Source: Streptomyces coeruleorubidus
GTDB lineage: Bacteria; Actinomycetota; Actinomycetes; Streptomycetales; Streptomycetaceae
Assembly: GCF_028885415.1 (NCBI RefSeq)
Contig: NZ_CP118527.1
Coordinates: 7,626,001-7,690,000, forward strand
Reading direction: 5' to 3'
DNA length: 64,000 nucleotides
The position numbers were made by a program, and so were the translations under genes. Position 1 is the stretch's first letter; each line of letters starts with the position of its first letter. Shown piece by piece: positions 48,408 to 57,614 of this stretch. Under the pieces are notes generated by a model. The model was not told where the DNA came from. It was given only the letters and a program-made list of their open reading frames with translations, and did no database searches.

Positions 48408-49511
48408 TTAACTGACGCCGAGACCGGCGTCGTCGACCGTGGGCTCGCCCTCGGCCTTGAGGACCTTGTTCAGCGGCGCGAGGTCGTAGATGCCCTTCAG
48501 ATCCGGCTTCTCCAGCAGCCCGGCCTTCACGGCGTGCTCCGCCTCGGTGTTGAGGGTGGAGGCCAGCGGGTCGTCGGTGAACTGGATCGACTTCCACGCC
48601 GGGTCCAGCACATCGGCGGGCAGCGCCTTGCCGGAAGAGTCCGCCAGCTGCTCGTTCGCTGCCGCCTTCGCCTCATCGGGGTGGGCGTTGATCCACTTGT
48701 TGGTCTCGACCGAGCCCTTGAGCACGGCCTCGACGACCTTCGGGTGCTTCTTCAGGAAGTCCTGGCGCACGATGATGTTCGTGATCACGAACTTCTTGTC
48801 CGGCCACAGCGACGCCTCGTCGAGGAGCACCTTGCCGCCCTCGGCGACCAGCTTCGACGCGGTCGGCTCCGGCACCCAGGCACCGTCGATCGAGCCGGAC
48901 TTGTAGGCGTCCGGGGTGACCTTGTTGTCGCTGCGGACGACCGTGACGTCACCCTTGCCGCTCTGCGGGTCGATCTTCCAGCCCTGGTCGGCGGCCCAGT
49001 TGAGGAACGCCACGTCCTGGGTGTTGCCGAGCTGCGGGGTCGCGATCCGCTTGCCCTTGACGTCCTTCAGCGACTTGATCTTGTCCGGGTTGACCACCAG
49101 CTTCACACCGCCGGACGCCGAACCACCGATGATGCGCAGGTTCTTGCCGTCGGACTTGACGTAGCCGTTGATCGCCGGGGAGGGGCCGATCCAGCCGATG
49201 TCGATGGAGCCGGAGTTGAGGGCCTCGATCTCGGAGGGCCCCGCGTTGAAGATCGCGGGCTCGACCCTGGTGGCGCCGAGGGCCTTCTGGAAGAAGCCCT
49301 TCCGCATGCCCACGAGCGCGGTGCCGTGGGTCAGGTTGTCGAAGTAACCGATCTTGACGGTGTCGAGACCCTCGATCTTCTTCGCCCCGGCGGCGATCTT
49401 CGCCGCGCCGTCGTCCTTGGGCTGGGAGCCGTAGCCGCACGCGGCCAGCGTGAGCAGGGGCAGCGCGGCCAGCACCGCGAAGGATCGGCGCAGAACGGAT
49501 GATGCAGGCAC
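48408..49511 (-). CDS. ssuA: Sulfonate/taurine-type ABC transporter binding lipoprotein
   Basis: 367 residues. Signal peptide with lipobox TLAACGYG. Mature NMT1/SsuA fold: VKIGYFDNLTHGTALVGMRK, EIEALNSGSIDIGWIGPSPA, GSASGGVKLVV. The start is GTG 49511. It heads the ssu genes, 216 bases after cysN; that gap holds no supported gene. Confidence 0.92.
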   Translation of the reverse strand: MPASSVLRRSFAVLAALPLLTLAACGYGSQPKDDGAAKIAAGAKKIEGLDTVKIGYFDNLTHGTALVGMRKGFFQKALGATRVEPAIFNAGPSEIEALNSGSIDIGWIGPSPAINGYVKSDGKNLRIIGGSASGGVKLVVNPDKIKSLKDVKGKRIATPQLGNTQDVAFLNWAADQGWKIDPQSGKGDVTVVRSDNKVTPDAYKSGSIDGAWVPEPTASKLVAEGGKVLLDEASLWPDKKFVITNIIVRQDFLKKHPKVVEAVLKGSVETNKWINAHPDEAKAAANEQLADSSGKALPADVLDPAWKSIQFTDDPLASTLNTEAEHAVKAGLLEKPDLKGIYDLAPLNKVLKAEGEPTVDDAGLGVS

Positions 49512-49727
49512 GGGAGGGTCCTCTCGGAGGCCCGGCGGTCACGTCTCTCAGGTCGTGGCCGGGACGGCAGGTTTTCGTCTACGGCGGTGGGGGGTGCGGG
49601 CGCGCGAGCGGTGCGCGTACGTCAGCGCACACATCGCGCCACTCCGCCCTGCCCGCTGCCGAGAGCACCGCTGCCGACGCGGCCGCCCTCCTTCGCGAAC
49701 ATCGAGTAGAAGTCGGGGGAGTTCATG

Positions 49728-51062
49728 TCAGAAGTCCCACCCGTCGTCCTCGGACTCGTCCTTGACCGGCTCGGGGGCGGCGAAGGACTCGCCGACCATG
49801 CCCGCGGTCAGTGTCGTGCCGTCATTGGGGTCGATCAGGATGAACGAGCCGGTGCGCCGCGAGTCCGCGTAGGAGTCGACCGGCAGCGGCTCGGCGGTAC
49901 GGATCTTCACCCGGCCGATGTCGTTGGCGGCGAGCTGTCCCGGGTGCGGGTGCAGGGACAGGTCGTCCAGCGTGAGACGGGAGGGGATGTCCTTCACGAT
50001 CGCCTTGACCGTGCGCGTGCCGTGCTTGAGCAGCACCCGGTGGCCGACGGTCAGCGGGGCGTCGGCGACGTGGCAGACGGTGGCTTCGATGTCCTGGGTG
50101 GTCGGGGGCGCGTCCTTGGTCGGCACGATCAGGTCGCCGCGCGAGATGTCGATGTCGTCCTCCAGCAGGAGGGTCACCGACTGCGTCGTCCACGCCACGT
50201 CGACCGGCTCGCCCAGCAGGTCGATGCCGGAGATCTTCGAGGTGCGGCCCGACGGCAGCACCGTGACCTCCTCGCCGACGTGGAAGGAACCGGCCGCGAT
50301 CTGCCCTGCGTAGCCCCGGTAGTCGGGGTGGTCGGCGCTCTGCGGCCGGATCACGTACTGCACGGGCAGCCGGGCGTGGCAGTGGCTCAGGTCGTGCGCG
50401 ACCGGGACCGTCTCCAGGTGCTCCAGCACGGTCGGGCCGCCGTACCAGTCCATGTTCGCGGACGCGTCAACGACGTTGTCGCCGACCAGGGCGGAGATCG
50501 GGATCGCGGTGACCTCGGGGACGCCCAGCTCGGTCGCGTACGCCGTGAACTCCTCGGCGATCGCGGCGAACACCTTCTCGTCGTAGCCGACGAGGTCCAT
50601 CTTGTTCACGGCGAGGACCGCGTGCGGGACGCGCAGCAGGGCGGCGATCGCGGCGTGCCGGCGGGTCTGCTCGACCACCCCGTTGCGGGCGTCGACCAGG
50701 ATCACCGTCAGCTCGGCCGTCGAGGCACCGGTGACCATGTTCCGCGTGTACTGCACGTGGCCGGGGGTGTCGGCCAGGATGAACCGGCGCCGGGGCGTGG
50801 CGAAGTAGCGGTAGGCCACGTCGATGGTGATGCCCTGCTCGCGCTCGGCCCGCAACCCGTCCGTCAGCAGCGCCAGGTCCGGCGCCTCCTGCCCCCGGCT
50901 GGCCGACGCCCGCTCCACCGCCTCCAGCTGATCGGTCAGAACCGACTTGGAGTCGTGCAGCAGCCGGCCCACCAGGGTGGACTTGCCGTCGTCGACGGAA
51001 CCGGCGGTGGCGAACCGCAGCAGCGTGGTGGCCGAGAGCTCCTCGGTCGTGATCGTGCTCAT
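49728..51062 (-). CDS. cysN: Sulfate adenylyltransferase subunit 1 (GTPase)
   Basis: 444 residues. Elongation-factor-like GTPase with G1 GSVDDGKST, G3 DTPGHVQYTRN and G4 NKMDLVGYD, then two beta-barrel domains. It couples GTP hydrolysis to APS synthesis by CysD. There is no fused CysC kinase, which is a separate gene here. It begins 2 bases after cysD. Confidence 0.96.
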   Translation of the reverse strand: MSTITTEELSATTLLRFATAGSVDDGKSTLVGRLLHDSKSVLTDQLEAVERASASRGQEAPDLALLTDGLRAEREQGITIDVAYRYFATPRRRFILADTPGHVQYTRNMVTGASTAELTVILVDARNGVVEQTRRHAAIAALLRVPHAVLAVNKMDLVGYDEKVFAAIAEEFTAYATELGVPEVTAIPISALVGDNVVDASANMDWYGGPTVLEHLETVPVAHDLSHCHARLPVQYVIRPQSADHPDYRGYAGQIAAGSFHVGEEVTVLPSGRTSKISGIDLLGEPVDVAWTTQSVTLLLEDDIDISRGDLIVPTKDAPPTTQDIEATVCHVADAPLTVGHRVLLKHGTRTVKAIVKDIPSRLTLDDLSLHPHPGQLAANDIGRVKIRTAEPLPVDSYADSRRTGSFILIDPNDGTTLTAGMVGESFAAPEPVKDESEDDGWDF

Positions 51063-51064
51063 CT

Positions 51065-52000
51065 CTAGAAGTACCCCTCGCGCTTGCGGTCTTCCATCGC
51101 GGCCTCGGACATCTTGTCGTCGGCGCGGGTGGCGCCGCGCTCCGTCAGCCGGGAAGCGGCGATCTCCACGATCACCTTCTCGATCGTATCGGCCTCGGAG
51201 TCGACCGCGCCGGTGCAGGACATGTCCCCCACCGTGCGGTAGCGCACCAGGCGCTTCTCCACCGTCTCGCCGTCCTTCGGCCCGCCCCAGTCACCGGCCG
51301 TCAGCCACATACCGCTGCGCTTGAACACCTCGCGCTCGTGCGCGTAGTAGATCTCCGGCAGTTCGATGCCCTCGCGGGCGATGTACTGCCACACGTCCAG
51401 CTCGGTCCAGTTCGACAGCGGGAACACGCGCACGTGCTCGCCCGGGGCGTGCCGGCCGTTGTAGAGGTTCCACAGCTCGGGGCGCTGCCGGCGCGGATCC
51501 CACTGCGAGAACTCGTCCCGCAGCGAGAACACCCGCTCCTTGGCCCGGGCCTTCTCCTCGTCCCGCCGGCCGCCGCCGAAGACCGCGTCGAAACGCTCCT
51601 GCTGGATCTTCTCCGTCAGCGGCACCGTCTGCAGCGGGTTGCGCGTACCGTCCGGGCGCTCCTTGAGGACACCCCGGTCGATGTAGTCCTGCACCGAGGC
51701 GACATGGAGCCGCAGCCCGTGCCGGGCCACCGTGCGGTCTCGGTAGTCGATGACCTCGGGGAAGTTGTGCCCGGTGTCCACATGCAGCAGCGAGAACGGC
51801 ACCGACGCCGGCCGGAACGCCTTCAACGCCAGATGCAGCATGACGATCGAGTCCTTGCCACCGGAGAACAGAATCACCGGCCGCTCGAACTCACCCGCCA
51901 CCTCACGGAAGATGTGCACCGCCTCGGACTCGAGGGCGTCGAGGTGGGAGAGCGCGTACGGGCTGTCGGTCTCCTCGGAAACCGTCGCGGCGGTCGTCAT
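51065..52000 (-). CDS. cysD: Sulfate adenylyltransferase subunit 2
   Basis: 311 residues. ATP-PPi-type motif PVILFSGGKDSIVMLHLA, then LHVDTGHNFPEVIDYRD, DAVFGGGRRDEEKARAKER and the C-terminal TGAVDSEADTIEKVI. It makes APS from ATP and sulfate. ATG 52000 overlaps the cysC stop by 4 bases. Confidence 0.97.
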   Translation of the reverse strand: MTTAATVSEETDSPYALSHLDALESEAVHIFREVAGEFERPVILFSGGKDSIVMLHLALKAFRPASVPFSLLHVDTGHNFPEVIDYRDRTVARHGLRLHVASVQDYIDRGVLKERPDGTRNPLQTVPLTEKIQQERFDAVFGGGRRDEEKARAKERVFSLRDEFSQWDPRRQRPELWNLYNGRHAPGEHVRVFPLSNWTELDVWQYIAREGIELPEIYYAHEREVFKRSGMWLTAGDWGGPKDGETVEKRLVRYRTVGDMSCTGAVDSEADTIEKVIVEIAASRLTERGATRADDKMSEAAMEDRKREGYF

Positions 52001-52581
52001 GCCAGTCCCCTTTCGCTGAGCAGGGCGTACACGGACGCCGCGGACTCCTGCACGGTCTGGTTCTGCGACTCGATGCGCAGATCGGGCGACTCGGGCGCCT
52101 CGTACGGGTCGTCGACCCCGGTGAGCCCCGTGAGCTCGCCCGCGGCCTGCTTGGCGTACAGGCCCTTCACGTCCCGCTCGCTGCACACCTCGACCGGGGT
52201 CGCCACGTGGATCTCCACGTACGCGGTGCCGTTCGCCTGGTGCCGCTTGCGCACCGCCTCGCGGCTGTCCTGGTACGGCGCGATCACCGGGACGAGGGCG
52301 AGCACGCCGTTGCGGGCGAGCAGTTCGGCGACGAAGCCGATGCGCTGCACGTTGGTGTGCCGGTCCTCGCGGCTGAAGCCGAGGCCCGCCGAGAGGAACT
52401 CGCGGATCTCGTCGCCGTCGAGCACCTCGACGCGGTGGCCCTCGGCGCGCAGCCGGCCGGCCAGCTCGTGGGCGATGGTGGTCTTGCCGGCACTCGGCAG
52501 ACCCGTGAGCCAGACGGTGGCTCCGGTCGTCACGTCGGTCTCCTGAATCGTCTGAGTCGTCTGAGTCTGAGGCGGCGTCAT
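51997..52581 (-). CDS. cysC: Adenylylsulfate kinase
   Basis: 194 residues. P-loop WLTGLPSAGKTTIA, LDGDEIREFLSAGLGFSREDR and YVEIHVATPVEVCSERDVKGLY. It phosphorylates APS to PAPS. Since the CysH here has APS-reductase features, PAPS may serve mainly sulfation. ATG 52581 overlaps the cysH stop (ATGA). A GTG at 52533 is in frame but less likely. Confidence 0.94.
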   Translation of the reverse strand: MTPPQTQTTQTIQETDVTTGATVWLTGLPSAGKTTIAHELAGRLRAEGHRVEVLDGDEIREFLSAGLGFSREDRHTNVQRIGFVAELLARNGVLALVPVIAPYQDSREAVRKRHQANGTAYVEIHVATPVEVCSERDVKGLYAKQAAGELTGLTGVDDPYEAPESPDLRIESQNQTVQESAASVYALLSERGLA

Positions 52582-53288
52582 CCGTGCAGCCCGCACTCGG
52601 TCTTGCTGCGGCCCGCCCAGCGGCCGGCGCGCGCGTCCTCGCCCTGAAGGACCCGGCGGGTGCAGGGGGCGCAGCCGACGGAGGCGTAGCCGTCCATCAG
52701 CAGCGGGTTCGTCAGGACGCCGTGTTCGGTGACGTACGCGTCCACGTCGTCCTGGCTCCAGCGGGCGATCGGGGAGATCTTGACCTTCTGGCGCTTGTCG
52801 TCCCAGCCGACCACCGGGGTGTTCGCCCGGGTCGGGGACTCGTCGCGGCGCAGACCGGTCGCCCAGGCCTGGTAGTCCTTCAGGCCTCGCTCCAGAGGCT
52901 CGACCTTGCGCATGGCGCAGCACAGGTCGGGGTTGCGGTCGTGCAGCCTGGGCCCGAACTCCGCGTCCTGCTCGGCGACCGTCTGGCGCGGCGTGAGCGT
53001 GATGACGTTGACGTCCATCACGGCGTCGACCGCGTCACGGGTGCCGATGGTCTCCTCGAAGTGGTAGCCGGTGTCGAGGAAGACGACGTCGACGCCGGGC
53101 ATCGCGCGGGAGGCCAGGTGGGCGACGACCGCGTCCTCCATCGAGGAGGTCACGCAGAAGCGCTTGCCGAAGGTCTCGGCCGCCCACTGGAGGATCTCCA
53201 GCGCGGAGGCGTCCTCCAGGTCGCGGCCCGCCTGTTCGGCGAGCGCCTTGAGATCCTCGGTCGTGCGCTGGTCCTGAACCGTGGTCAT
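52578..53288 (-). CDS. cysH: Adenylyl-sulfate reductase (thioredoxin type)
   Basis: 236 residues. FCVTSSMEDAVVAHL, VVFLDTGYHFEET, and the Cys pairs DLCCAMRKVEPL and GCAPCTRR that hold a 4Fe-4S cluster in assimilatory APS reductases. The nucleophilic Cys is in TECGLHG at the end. It reduces APS to sulfite. Coupled to its neighbours by 4-base overlaps. Confidence 0.95.
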   Translation of the reverse strand: MTTVQDQRTTEDLKALAEQAGRDLEDASALEILQWAAETFGKRFCVTSSMEDAVVAHLASRAMPGVDVVFLDTGYHFEETIGTRDAVDAVMDVNVITLTPRQTVAEQDAEFGPRLHDRNPDLCCAMRKVEPLERGLKDYQAWATGLRRDESPTRANTPVVGWDDKRQKVKISPIARWSQDDVDAYVTEHGVLTNPLLMDGYASVGCAPCTRRVLQGEDARAGRWAGRSKTECGLHG

Positions 53289-53464
53289 ATCTTCGCCCCT
53301 CCGGGGTCGGATCGCTTCAGCCCCTGGGCCAGCAGCCCGAGGAACTTCAGCTGAAAGGCTCGGCTGCACGCCGCGCATTCCCACGCGCCGTGGCCCTCCT
53401 CGTTCGGACGCAGGTCCTCGTCGCCGCAGTAGGGGCAGTAGAACGGGGCCGCACGTTCGCTCAT
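53285..53464 (-). CDS. Small zinc-ribbon protein of the sulfate-assimilation operon
   Basis: 59 residues with two CxxC knuckles (FYCPYCGDED and WECAACSRAF) forming one zinc ribbon, then LKFLGLLAQGL. It overlaps sir upstream and cysH downstream by 4 bases each (ATGA), so it is made with them. It may donate electrons or metal, or stabilise Sir or CysH; no function is proven. Confidence 0.85.
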   Translation of the reverse strand: MSERAAPFYCPYCGDEDLRPNEEGHGAWECAACSRAFQLKFLGLLAQGLKRSDPGGAKI

Positions 53465-55158
53465 GAGAGGGCCTCCTCGCTGGCCCGGGCCGCCCAGGCG
53501 GCGAACCGCTCGCCGTCCTCGCGCTCCGCCTGGAACCGCTTCAGGACGCGCTCGACGTAGTCGGGCAGCTCCTCGGAGGTGACCTTCAGGCCGCGCACCT
53601 TGCGGCCGAAGCCGGCCTCCAGGCCGAGCGCGCCGCCCAGGTGCACCTGGTAGCCCTCGACCTGCTCGCCCTTGTCGTTGACGACCAGCTGGCCCTTGAG
53701 ACCGATGTCCGCCACCTGGATACGGGCGCAGGCGTTCGGGCAGCCGTTGAGGTTGATGGTGATCGGCTCGTCGAAGTCCGGCATACGGCGCTCCAGCTCG
53801 TCGATGAGCTGCGAGCCGCGCTGCTTGGTCTCGACGATGGCCAGCTTGCAGAACTCGATGCCGGTGCAGGCCATGGTGCCGCGCCGGAACGAGGACGGCC
53901 GGGCGGTCAGGTCGAGCGCCTCCAGGCCCTCGACGAGCGACTCGACCTTGTCCTCCTCGACATCGAGGACGATCATCTTCTGCTCGACGGTGGTGCGCAC
54001 CCGGCCGGAGCCGTGGGCCTGAGCGAGGTCGGCGATCTTCGTGAGCGTCGCGCCGTCGACGCGTCCCACGCGCGGGGCGAAGCCGACGTAGAAACGGCCG
54101 TCCTTCTGCCGGTGCACGCCGATGTGGTCGCGCCACTGCTGGACCGGCTGCTCGGGAGCGGGGCCGTCGACCAGCTGGCGCCCCAGGTATTCGTCCTCCA
54201 GCACCTGCCGGAACTTCTCCGCACCCCAGTCGGCGACCAGGAACTTGAGGCGGGCGCGCGTACGCAGACGCCGGTAGCCGTAGTCGCGGAAGATGCCGAT
54301 CACGCCCGCCCAGACGTCCGGGACCTCCGTCAGCGGCACCCAGGCGCCGAGCCGGACGCCGATCTTCGGGTTGGTGGACAGACCGCCGCCGACCCACAGG
54401 TCGAAGCCCGGGCCGTGCTCGGGGTGGTGCACACCGACGAACGCGACGTCGTTGATCTCGTGCGCCACGTCGAGCAGCGGCGATCCGGAGATCGCCGTCT
54501 TGAACTTGCGCGGCAGGTTGGAGAACTCCTTGCTGCCGATGTACCGACGGTGGATCTCGTCGATGGCGGAGCTGCCGTCGATGATCTCGTCCTCGGCGAT
54601 GCCCGCGACCGGCGAGCCGATGACCACGCGGGGCGTGTCACCGCAGGCCTCGGTGGTGGACAGGCCGACCGCCTCCAGTCGGTTCCAGATCTCGGGCACG
54701 TCCTCGATCCGGATCCAGTGGTACTGGACGTTCTGCCGGTCCGTGATGTCGGCGGTGCCGCGGGCGAACTCCTGCGAGATCTCGCCGATCACCCGCAGCT
54801 GCTGCGTGGTGAGACGGCCGCCGTCGATGCGGACGCGCAGCATGAAGTACTCGTCGTCCAGCTCCTCCGGCTCCAGGACCGCCGTCTTGCCGCCGTCGAT
54901 CCCGGGGCGGCGCTGGGTGTACAGGCCCCACCAGCGCATCCGGCCGCGCAGGTCGTTCGGGTCGATCGAGTCGAAGCCCCGCTTGGAGTAGATCGTCTCA
55001 ATGCGTGTCCGCACATTGAGACCGTCGTCGTCCTTCTTGAACTGCTCGTTGCCGTTGAGCGGGGTGTGGTGCCCCGCGGCCCACTGACCCTCACCGCGGT
55101 GACGGCTCACCTTGCGGCGGGGAGTCGCGGCGGCAGGCTTCTGCGGGGTGGCGGCCAT
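53461..55158 (-). CDS. sir: Ferredoxin-dependent sulfite (nitrite/sulfite) reductase
   Basis: 565 residues. Duplicated nitrite/sulfite-reductase halves; siroheme/4Fe-4S ligands in GTMACTGIEFCKLAI and NLNGCPNACARIQ. The N-terminal ~60 residues are basic and Ala-rich. It reduces sulfite to sulfide with ferredoxin. It is the first structural gene of the operon, with a leader peptide 128 bases upstream. Nitrite reductase is the alternative, but the neighbours make sulfite the substrate. Confidence 0.94.
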   Translation of the reverse strand: MAATPQKPAAATPRRKVSRHRGEGQWAAGHHTPLNGNEQFKKDDDGLNVRTRIETIYSKRGFDSIDPNDLRGRMRWWGLYTQRRPGIDGGKTAVLEPEELDDEYFMLRVRIDGGRLTTQQLRVIGEISQEFARGTADITDRQNVQYHWIRIEDVPEIWNRLEAVGLSTTEACGDTPRVVIGSPVAGIAEDEIIDGSSAIDEIHRRYIGSKEFSNLPRKFKTAISGSPLLDVAHEINDVAFVGVHHPEHGPGFDLWVGGGLSTNPKIGVRLGAWVPLTEVPDVWAGVIGIFRDYGYRRLRTRARLKFLVADWGAEKFRQVLEDEYLGRQLVDGPAPEQPVQQWRDHIGVHRQKDGRFYVGFAPRVGRVDGATLTKIADLAQAHGSGRVRTTVEQKMIVLDVEEDKVESLVEGLEALDLTARPSSFRRGTMACTGIEFCKLAIVETKQRGSQLIDELERRMPDFDEPITINLNGCPNACARIQVADIGLKGQLVVNDKGEQVEGYQVHLGGALGLEAGFGRKVRGLKVTSEELPDYVERVLKRFQAEREDGERFAAWAARASEEALS

Positions 55159-55285
55159 GGTTGATACGTCCTTCGGGACAGGCGGGAAAGCGGCTCTGAC
55201 CTGCGCGCGGGCGCATGGGCATACGTGCGCGTCTTTGCGCAGGGATGAGACGAGAAAGGGGGGTTGTCGGGCTGCGTGAGTGCTC

Positions 55286-55369
55286 TCAGCGCGCCGGACA
55301 GATGGAGCTGGACATGCGGCCGAGGTCGACGTGGCGTCGACTCACCAAGGCAATCCCAGTTCCAGGCAT
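55286..55369 (-). CDS. Leader peptide of the sulfate-assimilation operon
   Basis: 27 residues opening MPGTGIALVSRRHVDLGRM and ending SSSICPAR. The RRHVDLGRM...SxIC core is the Streptomyces 'putative leader peptide' pattern found before sulfur-metabolism operons. It lies 128 bases before sir on the same strand. A single Cys codon near the end suggests cysteine-dependent attenuation, which is an inference. The rest of the 337-base gap up to 55495 shows nothing else convincing. Confidence 0.75.
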   Translation of the reverse strand: MPGTGIALVSRRHVDLGRMSSSICPAR

Positions 55370-55495
55370 GACGGAAGCGTGGCACGGCGATCTGGACACA
55401 GTCCAGCTTCGTCCAAGATTCGGACACTTACGTCTCGAAATGCAAGACACGAGTGTCCTTGGTCACATAGGCCCGTCCCGGGGTGTCCGACCAGG

Positions 55496-56068
55496 TCAGA
55501 CGGGGAACGCCCCAGGCCACGGCCCCGGAGCGGTGACCTCCGGTTCCTCCTCGACCTTGGTGTCGAACAGCTTGAAGCCCCGGCGCTGGTAGTTGTCCAT
55601 CGCGCGCTCGCCGTCCTTGCTGCACGTGTGCAGCCAGACCCGCTTCGTCGGGCTCAGTCCCGCCCAGCGGTCCGCGAGGTCCCAGGCCCGGGCCGTGCCG
55701 TACGACAGCAGGTGCCCGCCGATGCGCCGGCCGCGGAAAGCGGGGAGCAGGCCGAAGTAGAGGATCTCCACGACCGCGTCGTCCTGCGCCTCCAGCTCCA
55801 CGTACCCCGCGGGCGTGCCCCGGTCGTACGCCACCCACGTCTCCACACCGGGCCGCTCCAGGTGCTCCAGCCACCGCGCGTACGACCAGCTCAGCCGGTC
55901 CGTCCAGTCGATGTCGCCGCCGACCGAGGCGTAAAGGTACCGGCTGAACTCGGGCGAGGGCACCTCGGAGCGGACGATCCGGACGTCCCCGTCCGGCGCG
56001 GCGGCCGGCAGCAGGTCGGTCGGGGCGGTCTGCTCCAGGGACCAGGTGGTCACGGCGATGGTGGTCAT
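55496..56068 (-). CDS. GNAT-family N-acetyltransferase
   Basis: 190 residues. Acetyl-CoA loop EILYFGLLPAFRGRRIGGHLL (RGRRIG is the Q/RxxGxG/A variant). Other marks: AGYVELEAQDDAVV before it and YQRRGFKLFDTK after it. Substrate unknown. It is close to the sulfate-assimilation leader but has its own start at 56068. Confidence 0.87.
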   Translation of the reverse strand: MTTIAVTTWSLEQTAPTDLLPAAAPDGDVRIVRSEVPSPEFSRYLYASVGGDIDWTDRLSWSYARWLEHLERPGVETWVAYDRGTPAGYVELEAQDDAVVEILYFGLLPAFRGRRIGGHLLSYGTARAWDLADRWAGLSPTKRVWLHTCSKDGERAMDNYQRRGFKLFDTKVEEEPEVTAPGPWPGAFPV

Positions 56069-56112
56069 GCGGGCCAGAAAATCATCTGACCCACTGGTCT
56101 GTCGATCGTGGC

Positions 56113-57441
56113 CTACCGGTCGGTCGATCGGCCCAGCGCCCTGTCCACCGACGCCAGCGGCAGCGCGAACAGCATCCGGCCCGACTGGGACCAGAGCTCG
56201 CCGGTCTCCTCCCAGTAGGACAGGGAACCCGACAGGCCGCTCCAGCAGTGACGCGTCTCGTCCCTCGCGCACTCCGCCGCCCGCGCGCCCTCCACGTCCT
56301 GGCGCCACAGCGTCCCGTGCCCGCCGCGCGTGCCCGCCGCGCGGTCCAGGTACCAGCCCGAGCGGTACGACAGCACGCCCCGCACATCGGTCGTCTTCGT
56401 CTCGTACGCCTCGACCGGGTCCGCGTGCCGTGAGGAGTTGGTGGCGAGCAGGCCGGAACGGGCCGGGTCCCGGCTCAGCGCGTAGCGCCACAGCCGGGTG
56501 CGCCGGTCGCCGTCCGCCGGTACCCACTCGCTCGCCACCAGACTGTCGGGGGCGGTGCTGCGGTCGAGGGAGACCGCGGCCGGGTGCGGCACGTCGTCCC
56601 CGCCGGGCAGGGCGTAGGAGGCGACCGCGGGCAGCACGTACCGGGAGCCGTACGCCGACCAGCCGCCCCGCACCCGGCCGACCGCGTCGGAGTCGACCGT
56701 GGCGCGCTGGATGCGGTCCATGTCGTAGACATACAGCGCGTTCCGGTCGCCCTCGCGGGTCGTCACCAGCAGCTTGTCCTGGTACCAGACCATGCCGGAC
56801 AGCGGGGAGACCAGCCCTCGGTAGTCCCGACCGCCGTCCACCGGGACGGCCAGCAGCGCCCAGGTGTAGCGGAGCCGGCCGGGGTCGTCGGCGTCGACGA
56901 AGGCGACCTTGGCCAGACCCTGCTCGAGGGCCGGGCCGTCCATGGAGCCGCCCTCGGCGCCGCCGCGGGTCCAGCCGGAGAGGATCACGCGGTTCCGGCT
57001 CCAACGGCCGTCGTCGTCCGCGTCGCCCGAGGTGGTGACCGCGCCGGACCGCCAGCCCCGGGTGTCGGCGCCGCCGAAGCAGTACGCACGCGTGGCCGCC
57101 GGCTCGACCGGCAGGGTGTGCTTCTCGGCGGCCGGGCAGTCGGCCGCGTTCCGCAGCGTGCGGTCGGCGCTGTCCAGCACCGTGCCGACACCGACCGGCC
57201 GGCCCATCGTCGAGGCGAGCCGGTCGAGCCACCGCCCCGGCACCCGGTGCTCGGCCAGCGGCAGCCGCCCGGCCTCGGCGGACACGGAGATCGGCTTCAG
57301 AGCCCCGGGCGCGTCGGCGACTGTGGCCTGCGAGGCGCTGATCAGGGTGGCGGCGGCGGTGAGTGCGAGAGCCGTCCCGGCCAGGGCCCCACGCAGCGCC
57401 CTGCCCCGCCTGCGCCGCCGGTGTCTGCCGCGATGCTTCAT
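56113..57441 (-). CDS. Secreted protein of unknown function
   Basis: 442 residues. Very basic N-terminus (HRGRHRRRRRGR) and hydrophobic ALAGTALALTAAATLISASQA form a signal peptide or anchor. The mature part has repeated strand-turn segments around Trp and Asp (VSPLSGMVWYQDKLLVTTRE, NALYVYDMDRIQRATV, RTRLWRYALSRD), suggesting a beta-propeller-like fold. No known family was recognised. Typical of Streptomyces cell-surface proteins. Confidence 0.7.
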   Translation of the reverse strand: MKHRGRHRRRRRGRALRGALAGTALALTAAATLISASQATVADAPGALKPISVSAEAGRLPLAEHRVPGRWLDRLASTMGRPVGVGTVLDSADRTLRNAADCPAAEKHTLPVEPAATRAYCFGGADTRGWRSGAVTTSGDADDDGRWSRNRVILSGWTRGGAEGGSMDGPALEQGLAKVAFVDADDPGRLRYTWALLAVPVDGGRDYRGLVSPLSGMVWYQDKLLVTTREGDRNALYVYDMDRIQRATVDSDAVGRVRGGWSAYGSRYVLPAVASYALPGGDDVPHPAAVSLDRSTAPDSLVASEWVPADGDRRTRLWRYALSRDPARSGLLATNSSRHADPVEAYETKTTDVRGVLSYRSGWYLDRAAGTRGGHGTLWRQDVEGARAAECARDETRHCWSGLSGSLSYWEETGELWSQSGRMLFALPLASVDRALGRSTDR

Positions 57442-57614
57442 AACGTCCTCCCGAGGCGGGCCAACTGCGCCTTGCGGTCCGTACGTTGACGGAGGAACAG
57501 GTGGGGTGGCCCGTAGGGGATGCTACGGCAGGTGGGCGGGGTGGGGGGCGAAGACCCTGCAAATATGCGCAAGATGCACCCCTGGGGACGGGCGGACGGC
57601 ACGTCCCGTGAACC

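Noticed and set aside
49512..49727. Small frame MCALTYAHRSRAR... upstream of ssuA as a leader peptide
   Set aside because: It lacks the RxHVDL core seen before sir and has no clear RBS.
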